NCBI GenBank assembly: GCA_021815405.1
Contig: JAKAGV010000008.1
Location: forward strand, 1-64,000
DNA from: Bacteroidota bacterium
GTDB taxonomy: Bacteria; Bacteroidota; Ignavibacteria; Ignavibacteriales; Ignavibacteriaceae
Length of the DNA stretch: 64,000 nt
Direction of reading: 5' to 3'
Part shown: one piece after another, positions 1-9,712 of the stretch
How the letters are laid out: each line of letters begins with the position of its first letter
Numbering within the stretch: position 1 is the stretch's first letter
Notes under the pieces: model-generated
Seen by the model: only the letters and a program-made list of their open reading frames with translations
Databases searched by the model: none
Told to the model about the DNA's origin: nothing
Position numbers and translations under genes: made by a program

Positions 1-496
1 ACTAGCATTATTCCTTTTGAACACTCACCCTCATCCCATATGAGTCGCTTCAAGGTCGCTTTAATTGAAGATTTGAAGCGATTAAGTAGCGACTCATATT
101 TGGTTTGAATAGTTCCATTGTGTGTTTATTGCTTATAACATAATTATGACATCCGGAAGCTGCCTCTTAGTGGCTACCGATTTATTTTTTCATCGGTCAG
201 TAGTGTAATTTTTTATTTTCCTTCGCTTACCTTTTATTATGACCCAACACGATCACAAAAAAAGTCAATTGACAAAATATTAGTTTGCTTTTTCAAAATT
301 AGTTTATTACGTTGTTGCCGGATTAATTAACGACATTCATCTTACATAAAAACCTATTGAACCCGCTGCATCTTGCTACCTCTTGGTTCTCTAGTTCTGA
401 TTTTTCCCTGGTTAAAATTGATTCTTGAAAAAAGTCATTATTGATTTATCAGCAAATTTTTAGGTTTCATTATTTTAATAAATTATAGGAAAAAGA
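1..496. other. Non-coding region with nested hairpins
   Basis: No convincing gene was seen in this 496-base stretch. It holds the nested inverted repeat at 38-99 (listed separately) and a weaker hairpin at 176-197, where ACCGAT pairs with ATCGGT around a T-rich loop. The rest is AT-rich and presumably contains the promoter of the response regulator that starts at 497, but no clear -35/-10 pair could be picked out. The left end of the window may also hold the 3' end region of a gene outside it. Confidence 0.5.
38..99. repeat. Nested inverted repeat (hairpin)
   Basis: Bases 38-49 (ATATGAGTCGCT) are the exact reverse complement of 88-99. Inside them, 46-53 (CGCTTCAA) pairs with 73-80 (TTGAAGCG). 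The two stems share bases 46-49, so they would compete rather than coexist fully. No run of T follows on either strand, so a simple intrinsic terminator is not obvious. Confidence 0.6.
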
Positions 497-928
497 ATGG
501 ATAACAGCAAACTAAAATTTCTCATTGCCGAAGATGACTTTATTGCTGCGTTAGAAATCAAGCAGATTCTGGAAGACCTCGGCTTTGAAGTTGTATCAAT
601 GGTAAGCACTGCTCTCGAAACTATTACAAGAGCGGTTTTTGACAAGCCTAATATTATTTTGATGGATGTTCTATTAAGCGGTTCACTTGACGGTATAGAG
701 GCTGCTAAAATAATTTCATATAAAAATAACATGCCTGTAATTTTCCTTTCTGATGATTCTAGCCGAGAATTACTTGCAAAGAAAAAGCCGGAAGTCCCTT
801 TTACGATTGTTCATAAACCTGTTACTCGCGGATCACTTTCTGAAGCGATAAATAATGTTAGAATGTTGGTTAATTTTCAAGAAACAGGTTCAACTAATAT
901 TCCAAATTCACGCCCGTATACTTTTTAA
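497..928 (+). CDS. Single-domain response regulator (CheY-like receiver)
   Basis: A 143-aa protein that is essentially one receiver domain. The acidic pocket is E12-D13-D14, the phospho-acceptor is D57 in the segment LMDVLL, and the conserved lysine is K107 in HKPVT; S85 sits at the switch Ser/Thr position. No output domain follows; the last ~20 residues are a short polar tail. It would take phosphate from a histidine kinase and act by protein-protein contact. The ATG is preceded by AGGAAAAAG, a fair ribosome binding site. No kinase is adjacent, so its partner is unknown; the hybrid kinases elsewhere in the window are only possible candidates. Confidence 0.9.
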   Translation: MDNSKLKFLIAEDDFIAALEIKQILEDLGFEVVSMVSTALETITRAVFDKPNIILMDVLLSGSLDGIEAAKIISYKNNMPVIFLSDDSSRELLAKKKPEVPFTIVHKPVTRGSLSEAINNVRMLVNFQETGSTNIPNSRPYTF

Positions 929-1101
929 TTTCTTCAAAGAAAGAAATTACTAATTCTTGACGCCTTTCATCGGTTAAATGTGCTTATTCGGCGAATAATA
1001 AAATCTGTAATCTGTATTCTGTTTACATCTTATCTTTTAAAAATTAAATTGTCGTTACTTAAAAGTAGTTAATATAACATCTATTTTCTCAGAGATTACA
1101 A

Positions 1102-1221
1102 ATGGCGTTATCCGATCTGGTGGTTACAGCAGTTACGATAGTATTCAGTGTTTTGTTTCTGATTATTGGTGTTTCATATCTGGTTTACAAAGTCAAAAAT
1201 AGATCCAAGTATAACATTTAA
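1102..1221 (+). CDS. Small single-pass membrane protein (39 aa), copy 1
   Basis: A 39-residue reading frame with a short polar N-terminus, a hydrophobic segment of about 23 residues (roughly 7-29) and a basic tail (YKVKNRSK). The ending GVSYLVYKVKNRSK resembles GISYFIYRIRKK in the next small frame, so the two look like a tandem pair. Upstream there is AGAGATTACAA, a weak ribosome binding site. The frame is short, but the classic membrane-anchor layout (hydrophobic helix then positive cytoplasmic tail) and the paired neighbour argue that it is real. No function can be assigned. The neighbours are a response regulator upstream and, convergently, a mannoside locus. Confidence 0.5.
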   Translation: MALSDLVVTAVTIVFSVLFLIIGVSYLVYKVKNRSKYNI

Positions 1222-1248
1222 TCTTTTTACTCTATTGCTATAGCCAAA

Positions 1249-1359
1249 ATGAATATTTATAAAATACTCCTGCCATTTTTAGGAGTGATAATTATTATCT
1301 CCCTTCTGATTGCAGGTATTTCTTATTTTATTTATAGGATAAGAAAAAAGACTATGTAA
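1249..1359 (+). CDS. Small single-pass membrane protein (36 aa), copy 2
   Basis: A 36-residue frame starting 27 bases after the stop of the previous small frame. It has a hydrophobic segment from about residue 6 to 29 and a basic end (YRIRKKT). The sequence around the end of the helix, GISYFIYRIRKK, parallels GVSYLVYKVKNR in copy 1. No strong Shine-Dalgarno is seen (AGCCAAA before the ATG). It could be a regulatory micro-membrane protein or part of a small-protein pair; nothing in the sequence tells which. The stop lies 17 bases from the convergent end of the glycosidase-like lipoprotein gene. Confidence 0.45.
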   Translation: MNIYKILLPFLGVIIIISLLIAGISYFIYRIRKKTM

Positions 1360-1376
1360 TTGGTCTTAACCTGAAA

Positions 1377-3956
1377 TTAGAAAACTATTTCTATTTCAGT
1401 GTTCTGTCTCTCTTGAACAAACTTTATAGACAACTGGTAAAATTCGTCTTCTTTCTTTAGCGCCCAATTAGATTTTAATTCTTTCCCATTTATAAATATT
1501 TTTCTAGGAAGCAAAGGTGTGGTAATCTTTGTCATATCAATATGCCCCGAAAAACCAGTAAGTGAGGCTTTCAATATCTTATTACCTGAATCATAAGAAC
1601 AATCTTTTAGAATTGAGTTAGTTGAAGAAATGTAAGGACTCGTTCCGCTTCCAAGCGTTAGTATAATCTCTCTACCAGTATAATCTTCAGGAACTACTAA
1701 TGATGGAATTCCCTTACCATCATATTTAATTGAAGTAACAAATTTTCCTTTTCCACTGATATTTACTTTGATTTTCTTACCATTGATTTCCTCAGTAAAA
1801 GTACAGTTACTCAGACTGCTGCTTAGGTAGGGACTCAAAATTATATTCCATGAGCTTTCATCAATACCGAATAGATGGTATAAATCATAAATATACCAGC
1901 CAGCCGCCCATAAAAATTCCGGTTTATCAATCTTTCCATAAACTGCAGGATCAGCATAATCTCCAATTCTATATTCATACATTGCAGGCTGACCGTTAGG
2001 ACTGTTAATAATACCGTCTAGCGTCATTGTCTTTTTAATAAAATTAAGTGCTTCATCTCTCTTCTTATCAGCAATTAATGCAAGTGCAAACCAGGCATTT
2101 GCATTTGCCCAAATACCTCCGTTCGCATAATAAAACGGATTGCCGGCTTCATTATCCTTAAGCTTAAGAAAATCTTTCAGCTTACCGAGATCCATCGGGT
2201 AGATGCTGTAAATTCCAATCTTAGGATCGAATAAGCGGTAGAATGTCGAACCAACTAGCGCATCGGTTCTTTCCTCATCCAATAATTTGAAATGCGGGGC
2301 AATCAGTGCACCGGTATAATAATGATCATCCAGCTTACCATCTGCGTAATAATTAATTAAATACCTGAGTTTATCGCTCCATAATTTATCATTCAAAGCT
2401 TTCTTCATTTCTTCAGCAATGTTTTCATATTTTATTAATTCATCATTACCTTTACCAAGAATTGTAGAAATGTAAACGTACTCTTTAATGGCTTTCACAG
2501 CCATCGAAGTCATATATGCTCTTGGTCCATAACTGTCACCAAGATCGGAATCGTCTAGATGAGCCTCCCACATTAAATTATCTTGTTTTTTATTTGTCAA
2601 GGTCTGAGAAACACACTTAGACAAATATGGATAAAGCCTTCTTAGAAACTCAACATCACCTGAGTGTTTAAGATAGCTTCCTGCAACTATGATAAACCAG
2701 AAATTATTCCAATTGTCGGATGTTGCATATTCTGTTGTGTATGTACTATCCTTCCAGTAATATGCATGAGGAATAATATAATCTTTATTAGCATGATTGA
2801 TTATAAAAGTAAAATCATCTTTTACTCTTTTAAGGTCAAAATTTACAGCAGCATAATCAGTGACCAAAATATCATGCGTAAAATAAAAATTATATTCTGC
2901 CGGGCAAGGCATCGGCTCAATGCTGCCGTCAATATAGTGTCTGTTTACAGTTAGAATTGCCTTTGCCCATTTATAAGATTTATCAAGAACTGAATCTCCG
3001 GTTACAAATTCACTTTCATTCACTTTATCAATGACACTTTTTTCATAGCTCTCAATTTCACGTTCATAATTTTCTTCAAGATATGAAACGATTTTTCTCC
3101 CCTCTCCCTGCTTAGACGAACCGATTATCTGGATCACCTTCATAGATCTTCCGGGAGACAATTCTTTCTTGTAAAGAAATTCGGCTGCGGGAATACCTGG
3201 ATTATTTTCTTTAAGCATTAATTCTGGAAGTGACGAATAATTTCTATACCACCAGTCTTGATCATTAGGATAATTTTTCAAAGTACCGGTCGTATTATAA
3301 CTGTCGGGAGTTAATCCTGCATTAGCCACAAATACCTGAGCATGTTGTGTCTCGCTGTCATCAAAATTAGTATAGATAGTTGACGAGCTGCTATCGTATT
3401 CAGTCCATGCCCTATCCTTCAACGCATAAGTATGGCATGTTTTCAATGAAGTTTCAAGATGGGTATAAAATTCAAACGGCAATGTTTCTGTTCCGTTGTT
3501 TGTTATTTCGTATGTTAAAACCATTGCCGGCTTATCTTTGCAGAATCGATAAGAAATTTTTATGCCTTTTGATTTATCCTCTTTAAAATACATAACTCCA
3601 TATGGCGTTAAATTAAATTCAAAAGGAGTTATCCCAATCCATTCTTTTGGTCCATACCCGACACGAACGCCGGCAGTCATAACTAATGTTGAACCTCTTT
3701 TCCAATAATCTGTGCTTAGATCAATACTGTTAGCGACAGGATAATAAAAGCTTATTCTTTGCGGCATCGGTGAACTATGATGGAATTCTACTCCAACGTA
3801 AGGTCCGCCTACTTCAACTTGAGCATTACCATTAAAAGTAACTTCAAGAGATTTATCCAGCTTCAATTCATCTTTTTTTTGGCAAGATGAAAATGAAAAC
3901 AACACTATTAAAGCGAACAATAATAAGGAATATTTGTTCCGATATTTAACATTCAT
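1377..3956 (-). CDS. Lipoprotein, (alpha/alpha)6-barrel glycoside hydrolase-like
   Basis: An 859-aa predicted lipoprotein, with a hydrophobic signal and lipobox SFSSC (Cys25). The N-terminal ~300 residues look like a beta-sandwich. Residues ~310-690 hold repeated helices with barrel-type aromatic/acidic patches (FYFTHDI, DNWNNFW, NGGIWANANAW). The C-terminal part is beta-rich, as in amylo-alpha-1,6-glucosidase, GH94 and GH65-like enzymes. Sequence alone does not fix the family or linkage. It is the last gene of the mannoside locus, 22 bases after the GH2 gene, so a periplasmic or surface exo-acting glycosidase on mannose-containing glycans is inferred. The start is the ATG at 3956, which has GGGGAA just upstream, not the in-frame TTG at 3971. 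Confidence 0.65.
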   Translation of the reverse strand: MNVKYRNKYSLLLFALIVLFSFSSCQKKDELKLDKSLEVTFNGNAQVEVGGPYVGVEFHHSSPMPQRISFYYPVANSIDLSTDYWKRGSTLVMTAGVRVGYGPKEWIGITPFEFNLTPYGVMYFKEDKSKGIKISYRFCKDKPAMVLTYEITNNGTETLPFEFYTHLETSLKTCHTYALKDRAWTEYDSSSSTIYTNFDDSETQHAQVFVANAGLTPDSYNTTGTLKNYPNDQDWWYRNYSSLPELMLKENNPGIPAAEFLYKKELSPGRSMKVIQIIGSSKQGEGRKIVSYLEENYEREIESYEKSVIDKVNESEFVTGDSVLDKSYKWAKAILTVNRHYIDGSIEPMPCPAEYNFYFTHDILVTDYAAVNFDLKRVKDDFTFIINHANKDYIIPHAYYWKDSTYTTEYATSDNWNNFWFIIVAGSYLKHSGDVEFLRRLYPYLSKCVSQTLTNKKQDNLMWEAHLDDSDLGDSYGPRAYMTSMAVKAIKEYVYISTILGKGNDELIKYENIAEEMKKALNDKLWSDKLRYLINYYADGKLDDHYYTGALIAPHFKLLDEERTDALVGSTFYRLFDPKIGIYSIYPMDLGKLKDFLKLKDNEAGNPFYYANGGIWANANAWFALALIADKKRDEALNFIKKTMTLDGIINSPNGQPAMYEYRIGDYADPAVYGKIDKPEFLWAAGWYIYDLYHLFGIDESSWNIILSPYLSSSLSNCTFTEEINGKKIKVNISGKGKFVTSIKYDGKGIPSLVVPEDYTGREIILTLGSGTSPYISSTNSILKDCSYDSGNKILKASLTGFSGHIDMTKITTPLLPRKIFINGKELKSNWALKKEDEFYQLSIKFVQERQNTEIEIVF

Positions 3957-3978
3957 GTAGTTCCCCAGCAACTATAAT

Positions 3979-6435
3979 TTAGAAATAATTATTTAAGGCA
4001 TGAACAGTTATCATATTTCCCGGACTTTTTACTTTTTCTGTTTCTTTGTAACCGGTCGTAATCTTTTCTCCAGGAAGAATAATAAAGCCATTGTCTTCGA
4101 ATATTTTTCCATTCGAGCTTAGATTGACAAAAAGTGCAAGCTTGTCGGAAGAAACTGTTACTATGCTGTTCTTTTTGTTTTCTTTCACTTCAATTTTAGC
4201 TTTTTGAAGTTTAAGATATTTAAATTCTAATCCCGCCAAGAAATTTCTATGAACTATCTTTTTATTTTTATCCATAAGAGTAACTATGACAATGCTCTGT
4301 CCACTTTTTATCTTTTCAATATTATCAATCAAATTCACTATCACCTGTGAGACCGCCTCTACTTTTACTTTTTTCTCTTTGCTTTGTTCTACCTTCCCTT
4401 TTAATAAAGATATAAAATCAACTTTAAAGCTTCCGTTAAATTGATTATAGGTGTCATTCTGAACTACGATTTTTACTGAATCTTCATTTTCAATGAACCC
4501 GGCAAAAATGTTCTTAAAAGAATTCTTTACCAGATAAAATGGAAGCTTTGGTATTAATCCCGAATCGATTAAAGACCAGCTAGTGACTTGCCAGCAGTCA
4601 TTTAACTGCCAGATGATTGCACCGTTTGTTATAGGAAATCTTAAGCGCCAATGCTGCAAACATTCTCTTAAGGCAAGCCCATGATTTAGCTGCGACAGAT
4701 AAATAAAATCATTCAGTTCAGTTCTAACTGGAAGATGACCAGATAGAAATTTAAATATTCTCTCAGGTCCTTCTACTTGTTTATTATGAAATTCAAAAAT
4801 TTTGCTTTGACTATTTTTTTGATCCTCCGGCAATACTTCGATTATTGTTTGCAGGTTTGCCGGACTCTGAAAGCCGAATTCCGTAACAAACAAACTTTCA
4901 TCATCTTTAACTTTTTTGTAATCAGTCCATGCGCTCCACATATCCCATTGATGCCGATTACCTGACGCTTGAGAATTTGGATCTTCATTAACTCCAAATG
5001 GAGTTGATTCCCAGTAAGGTCTTGTTCGGTCCAAATTCTTTATTATTCCTGGAAGCAGATCATGATAGATTCTATATCCAGGCATATTTGTGAATGAGTC
5101 GTTTTGTTCTTTATACCAGATCCATTCGTTCTCATTGTTGCCGCACCATATGCCGATACAAGGATGATACTGAAGGCGTAAAACATTCTGAGCAGCTTCT
5201 TCGGCAACATTTTCCAAAAACTCTTCATGTTCCGGGTAAGCTGCACATGCAAACATAAAATCCTGCCAGACCAGCAGCCCAAGCTCGTCGCAGATTTTAT
5301 AAAAGATATCACTTTCATATGTTCCGCCACCCCAAACTCGAATGACATTCATACCCGCATTTTTAGCGGCTGTTAGGAGCGCCCGGTATTTTTCTTCACT
5401 TACTCTTGGAAGAAAAGAATCTGCTGGAATCCAATTGACTCCTTTTAAAAATACTTGTTTATTATTTATAATAAATTTGAATGTATACTTGTCATCCTCA
5501 AATAACTTTAGGTAAACAGTTCTAATGCCAACTTTTTCTTTTAACTCGTCAAGGACGATTCCATTTTTTTTAATTTTAATATCCAATTCATAAAGATGAG
5601 GCTCCCCAAGTTCGTTCAACTGCCAAAGAATTGGATTTTTTATTTCAATTTCCTTATCCAGTTCACTCAATCCGGATTGAAGTTTTTCTTCATACTTTAT
5701 TTCCTGCTTTCCATCGGTTAGAGTAATCTGGACATAAAAAGTCGGGTCAACATTTCCGGCAAAGTTGACTTTTAGTTTAGCTAAAGCTTTTCCCTTCACA
5801 ATGGATAATGTTTCAAAAGTAAAATCTTCAATTGCTGCTTCATCCTGCTGCAGCAAATACACCGGTCTCCATATTCCTGCTGTTATAAAGGTTGGTCCCC
5901 AATCCCATCCGAATGAATATTGAGCCTTTCTTATATATATCCTTTCGGATCTCAAAGCGACTGGCAATTTACCGTATTTAGCTTCCTGTACTTTCCCGTA
6001 TTTTACCGCGGAAGTAAAAATTATTTCGAGTGAATTGCTTCTCTCTTTTATTATTCCGGTTACGTCAAACTTGTACCGCCGGAACATATTCTTTGTATCA
6101 CCAATCTTTTGATCATTTAAGATAATTTCAGCAATGGTATCCAGACCCTCAAATACCAGAAAAGTTTTTTTATCTTTTGAAAATTTTTTAGGTAAGTTAA
6201 AAGTTGTTCTGTATTTCCAGTCAACATCACCAATCCATTGAAGCCGAGTTTCATTATCTGAATAAAAAGGCTCGGAGATTAATTCCGCTTTTAACAAATC
6301 TGTGTGAATTGTCCCCGGAACTACTGCCCGGTACAAACTACCGGGCTTAAATATTCCTTTAGGAACTTTATCAAAATCATTTTTATTATATAAGGAAAAT
6401 TTCCAATCATCATGCAAAAAGAATTTCTGTTTCAA
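3979..6435 (-). CDS. Beta-mannosidase, glycoside hydrolase family 2
   Basis: An 818-aa GH2 enzyme that removes terminal beta-mannose residues. The layout is a jelly-roll sugar-binding domain (~1-190), an Ig-like sandwich (~190-300), a TIM barrel (~300-620) and a C-terminal beta domain. The signature RVWGGGTYE lies near residue 365. The acid/base glutamate is in CGNNENEW (~residue 432), and the nucleophile is in FVTEFGF (~residue 520), the usual beta-mannosidase form. No signal peptide is visible, so it is probably cytoplasmic and acts on imported oligosaccharides. The start is TTG, with AAAGGAG seven bases upstream and no better ATG nearby. It follows the 1,084-aa secreted protein by 22 bases. 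Confidence 0.92.
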   Translation of the reverse strand: MKQKFFLHDDWKFSLYNKNDFDKVPKGIFKPGSLYRAVVPGTIHTDLLKAELISEPFYSDNETRLQWIGDVDWKYRTTFNLPKKFSKDKKTFLVFEGLDTIAEIILNDQKIGDTKNMFRRYKFDVTGIIKERSNSLEIIFTSAVKYGKVQEAKYGKLPVALRSERIYIRKAQYSFGWDWGPTFITAGIWRPVYLLQQDEAAIEDFTFETLSIVKGKALAKLKVNFAGNVDPTFYVQITLTDGKQEIKYEEKLQSGLSELDKEIEIKNPILWQLNELGEPHLYELDIKIKKNGIVLDELKEKVGIRTVYLKLFEDDKYTFKFIINNKQVFLKGVNWIPADSFLPRVSEEKYRALLTAAKNAGMNVIRVWGGGTYESDIFYKICDELGLLVWQDFMFACAAYPEHEEFLENVAEEAAQNVLRLQYHPCIGIWCGNNENEWIWYKEQNDSFTNMPGYRIYHDLLPGIIKNLDRTRPYWESTPFGVNEDPNSQASGNRHQWDMWSAWTDYKKVKDDESLFVTEFGFQSPANLQTIIEVLPEDQKNSQSKIFEFHNKQVEGPERIFKFLSGHLPVRTELNDFIYLSQLNHGLALRECLQHWRLRFPITNGAIIWQLNDCWQVTSWSLIDSGLIPKLPFYLVKNSFKNIFAGFIENEDSVKIVVQNDTYNQFNGSFKVDFISLLKGKVEQSKEKKVKVEAVSQVIVNLIDNIEKIKSGQSIVIVTLMDKNKKIVHRNFLAGLEFKYLKLQKAKIEVKENKKNSIVTVSSDKLALFVNLSSNGKIFEDNGFIILPGEKITTGYKETEKVKSPGNMITVHALNNYF

Positions 6436-6457
6436 TTTATTCTCCTTTAACTACTCT

Positions 6458-9400
6458 TTACTTTAATAAAACCATTTTACGATATTCAATTTTCGAATCC
6501 GTTTTCAATTCGTAAAAATAAATTCCGCTGGCAAAGCTATCAGCATTCCAAACAACATCATGCCTACCAGCTCTTAGGTTATTATCTATCAGCTTAGTTA
6601 TAACTTGTCCGAGCGAATTAAATATTTCCAAAGTAACATGCGAATTATTCTTTAAATAGAATGAAATGTTTGTGCTTGGATTGAATGGATTAGGATAATT
6701 CTGCATCAACATATCGTCTTTTGGAATGAAAGCAGAATTATCATTTTTAATGTCCGTAGTAAATTCTCCAAGTTTTTCAATCTCTGAAAGCGGAAGTGCA
6801 TAGTTGTAAATCCTAATATCATCCAGAATCCCTCTGTAATTATAGCTTGAATTATTCGGAAGCATTTCACCGAACATTAAAGGAATAGTTGTAGTTAACA
6901 AAGTTCCTGAGTAATAATCAAATGAATCAAGGTTACCGTTAATGTATATTTCAATGTCAGAGCCATTGTAATCCACAGTAACGTTGTAAAGACTGTCCTG
7001 CACAAGCTTTGTTTCGGAATCTAAATCTTTAATGCCTGTTGTAGTTTTTATCGTCCATCTTAATTTATTCTCCGGTTGAATAATAGAAATCTTTAACCGG
7101 TTATCATAACTTCCCTGCGAAATAACATATTCTTCTTGCCCAGTAGATGTTCCGGGCTTCATCCAAAAATTAATTGTAATTGAATTTTGGAAATTCAAAC
7201 TCGAACTGCTTGGGATCTGTACATAACTTGAAGTACCATCAAACGAATATGCACCATTCGGATTTCCGAATCTATCAGGTACCGGAGTTGTATTAAATGC
7301 GATTCCGTTGTTGTTATTACCGCTCAGATCGTTTGCATTTCCATCAAACGGATAATACGCAACAAGTTGTCCTGTTTGATTCACCGACAAATCTCTTACT
7401 TCCAGATCTATACTGTCGTTTACAGTCCCGCCATTTCCATCATCTGCTGTACATTTTACATAATAATTTCCGGCAGTATTCGGAGCGGTCCAGGTAATGC
7501 TTGAATCACTTCCTGATATTATTCCAAAAGCTGCACTCCAATTATATTTCAATGTATCGCCGTCTGAATCATAAATCATAAAAGTAATAGTTGAAGAAGA
7601 ACCTAAATTAATTTTTCTCGGCTGCGCAGTCATTCCGATTATTACTGGGACTTGATTTATTCGCTTAACAGTTCTTACTGTATCGGTAAATTGTGTTTGT
7701 GCACCAGCACTGTCACTAACAATACAGGTAATTTCAAAAAGTCCTTCTGAATCCGGAGATATCCAAGTAACTTGACTTCCACTGCCTAAAATTATTCCTC
7801 CGGAGGAAGTCCATTTATATGAAAGCTGATCATTGTCTTCATCTACCGCTGTACAATAAACCTGTATAGAATCTTTCATAGTTACGACTGAATCTGTCGA
7901 AGACAGACTTTTTATTCTAGGCAGATAATTAGCAACGCTTCTGCCTGAATGATAATCAACAATAACACCGTTTATTAAAAACTTATCGAGAACATAATTT
8001 TGCGTACCACCGGAAGGTGTAATTACAGCTAATATTGAGGAGTTAGCCGGAATTGTAATAGATGTAATGCCAGAAGAAGCCCGTATCAAAAATGTTTTTG
8101 AAACGACATCATAAACATCATGAGTTCCTATACCAAGATCGATCTGAACTGACTGTGCTGTATTGTAAGGATTATAATAAAGATAAGTCGGATAAGCAGT
8201 ATCATGAAAATAATCTGTCTTTAAAACATTGAGTTGAAGAATACCCGGAATATTTGTCGTATCGATTATTCCCGCAAGAATTCCAACATGCGAAGCTCCA
8301 TACAAAGCGAGATTGGTATTTCCCCAGCCTCCGCTTTCAGCATCGCCCATAGCATACGGACTTACTGCAAAGTTCGAAGGATTGTATTGATGCATAGACT
8401 CATGTGCTATGTATGAGTTTGTATCATATTGGCTAGCCCATTGCCAGCTTGGCTGATCTTGGTTTGCAGCAGGTAAATACTTTGGATAAAAAAGTCTTGA
8501 TGCATTTGCAAGATTTAGAACCCACTTTCCAATCGCCGTCGCAAACCTAGAATCATATCTTACCATTGGAACAAGATCACCCGCTAATTCAAATCCGTTC
8601 ATTGCAAAAGGATAATTATTTGTTCCATTGACTTCGCCGATTAATCCATCACAGTCTAAGCCTCCCCAGTTTGCGTTTGCCATTGCTCCCCAGTTTCTAA
8701 TATTATCAGTATTAAAACACCAATTAAGCATTTTATTTACATCGTAATTTGTTCCTAACTCGGCATTCATTCGTGCAGCAATATAAACTCCATATCCAAG
8801 CTGAAGTTCATAAGCCGGATTTGAAGTCAAGCTGTTTAAATATTCCATTGAAAGCTCTGCACCGATTCTGTATTTTGGATTTCCTGTAACCTTGTATGCA
8901 TTATAAAGCAGCCAGGCAATTGCGCCTGCAGCTTCCGGTTCATCATGCTGATGTAATGGAGAAGGCTGCATTGTAGAAAAATCCCATCCTTGATATTTCA
9001 TGTATGGAACCTTCCATGGAGTAGTACTTCCGCCCATTACATAAACTGCTTTAAGCCATTGATCAGCAACGCTTATAAATTGATCATGAAAATCTCCGGT
9101 ATTTGGATAGAGCGAATACAACTGGTAGAAAAAAACATTTGGCATAACTTCATACCACCAGTCATCAGTTGTGGTAATATCATCCGGATGGTTCATATAA
9201 ACCATAGCTCCATTTTGTTTATTGAACCATTCCTGACACATCGAAACCCAGTTGTATTCATTTTGATTGCTTTTATCGATGCCGGCAAGCGTAGCACCAA
9301 CAACTGCAGGTATACAATTTATCGCTTCATTTGTTTTTGAGTCTGGCGTTCCAACCACAGTCGATAAGCCAAACCTTGGACCGGAATAATTTATTGAAGC

Positions 9401-9712
9401 ATTATCTACCCACACCAAAGGCAGGTACTCACCTTTTGCATTTAAATCGAATACCAATGAATCATAACCAAAGGCAACTTTTTTCCAATCTCTCATTAAA
9501 TAAGGAGATGGCATATTAGGCATTGAATCGATTCTGGGAATACTTATTTGCTGCTGTGAAAATGATTTAGATGACATAATCAGAACCATTACAATTAGAA
9601 TACTTACTTCACTTAGATTAAACTTATGTAGTTTTGGAATGATAGAGTAATGCCTGCAAAACAAATCCGAATTTTGATTGAATCCTGATGAATGTAAATC
9701 TACTGAATCCAT
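6458..9712 (-). CDS. Large secreted T9SS cargo: helical N-domain, two Ig/PKD-like domains, LamG
   Basis: A 1,084-aa secreted protein. A hydrophobic signal lies at ~35-53, followed by SFSQ. Residues ~60-520 form a Trp-rich, helix-rich domain with acidic patches (TTDDWWYE, QHDEPEAAG) suggesting an (alpha/alpha)-barrel of unrecognised family. Two PKD/Ig-like repeats sit at ~605-690 and ~695-780, each with a D-x-D-x-D-x-L-x-Y-x-W motif (DEDNDQLSYKW, DSDGDTLKYNW). A LamG-like concanavalin fold covers ~800-955. The end is a type A T9SS sorting domain (NYPNPFNP ... GIYFYEL ... MVLLK). The ATG overlaps the upstream stop as TAATG, so the genes are translationally coupled, although this leaves an unusually long N-region. 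Probably a surface enzyme or binder for mannan; activity unknown. Confidence 0.75.
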   Translation of the reverse strand: MDSVDLHSSGFNQNSDLFCRHYSIIPKLHKFNLSEVSILIVMVLIMSSKSFSQQQISIPRIDSMPNMPSPYLMRDWKKVAFGYDSLVFDLNAKGEYLPLVWVDNASINYSGPRFGLSTVVGTPDSKTNEAINCIPAVVGATLAGIDKSNQNEYNWVSMCQEWFNKQNGAMVYMNHPDDITTTDDWWYEVMPNVFFYQLYSLYPNTGDFHDQFISVADQWLKAVYVMGGSTTPWKVPYMKYQGWDFSTMQPSPLHQHDEPEAAGAIAWLLYNAYKVTGNPKYRIGAELSMEYLNSLTSNPAYELQLGYGVYIAARMNAELGTNYDVNKMLNWCFNTDNIRNWGAMANANWGGLDCDGLIGEVNGTNNYPFAMNGFELAGDLVPMVRYDSRFATAIGKWVLNLANASRLFYPKYLPAANQDQPSWQWASQYDTNSYIAHESMHQYNPSNFAVSPYAMGDAESGGWGNTNLALYGASHVGILAGIIDTTNIPGILQLNVLKTDYFHDTAYPTYLYYNPYNTAQSVQIDLGIGTHDVYDVVSKTFLIRASSGITSITIPANSSILAVITPSGGTQNYVLDKFLINGVIVDYHSGRSVANYLPRIKSLSSTDSVVTMKDSIQVYCTAVDEDNDQLSYKWTSSGGIILGSGSQVTWISPDSEGLFEITCIVSDSAGAQTQFTDTVRTVKRINQVPVIIGMTAQPRKINLGSSSTITFMIYDSDGDTLKYNWSAAFGIISGSDSSITWTAPNTAGNYYVKCTADDGNGGTVNDSIDLEVRDLSVNQTGQLVAYYPFDGNANDLSGNNNNGIAFNTTPVPDRFGNPNGAYSFDGTSSYVQIPSSSSLNFQNSITINFWMKPGTSTGQEEYVISQGSYDNRLKISIIQPENKLRWTIKTTTGIKDLDSETKLVQDSLYNVTVDYNGSDIEIYINGNLDSFDYYSGTLLTTTIPLMFGEMLPNNSSYNYRGILDDIRIYNYALPLSEIEKLGEFTTDIKNDNSAFIPKDDMLMQNYPNPFNPSTNISFYLKNNSHVTLEIFNSLGQVITKLIDNNLRAGRHDVVWNADSFASGIYFYELKTDSKIEYRKMVLLK

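Noticed and set aside
927-948. Hairpin AATTTCTT/AAGAAATT at the end of the response regulator as a terminator
   Set aside because: The stem is all A/T except one pair, overlaps the stop codon and has no T-run after it.
3957-3971. TTG start for the glycosidase-like lipoprotein
   Set aside because: The ATG at 3956 has GGGGAA at a proper distance and gives a clean lipoprotein signal; the TTG adds only five residues with no support.
5043-5348. A 101-codon frame inside the GH2 gene in another frame of the same strand
   Set aside because: It overlaps the catalytic domain of an intact beta-mannosidase; the translation has no recognisable feature.
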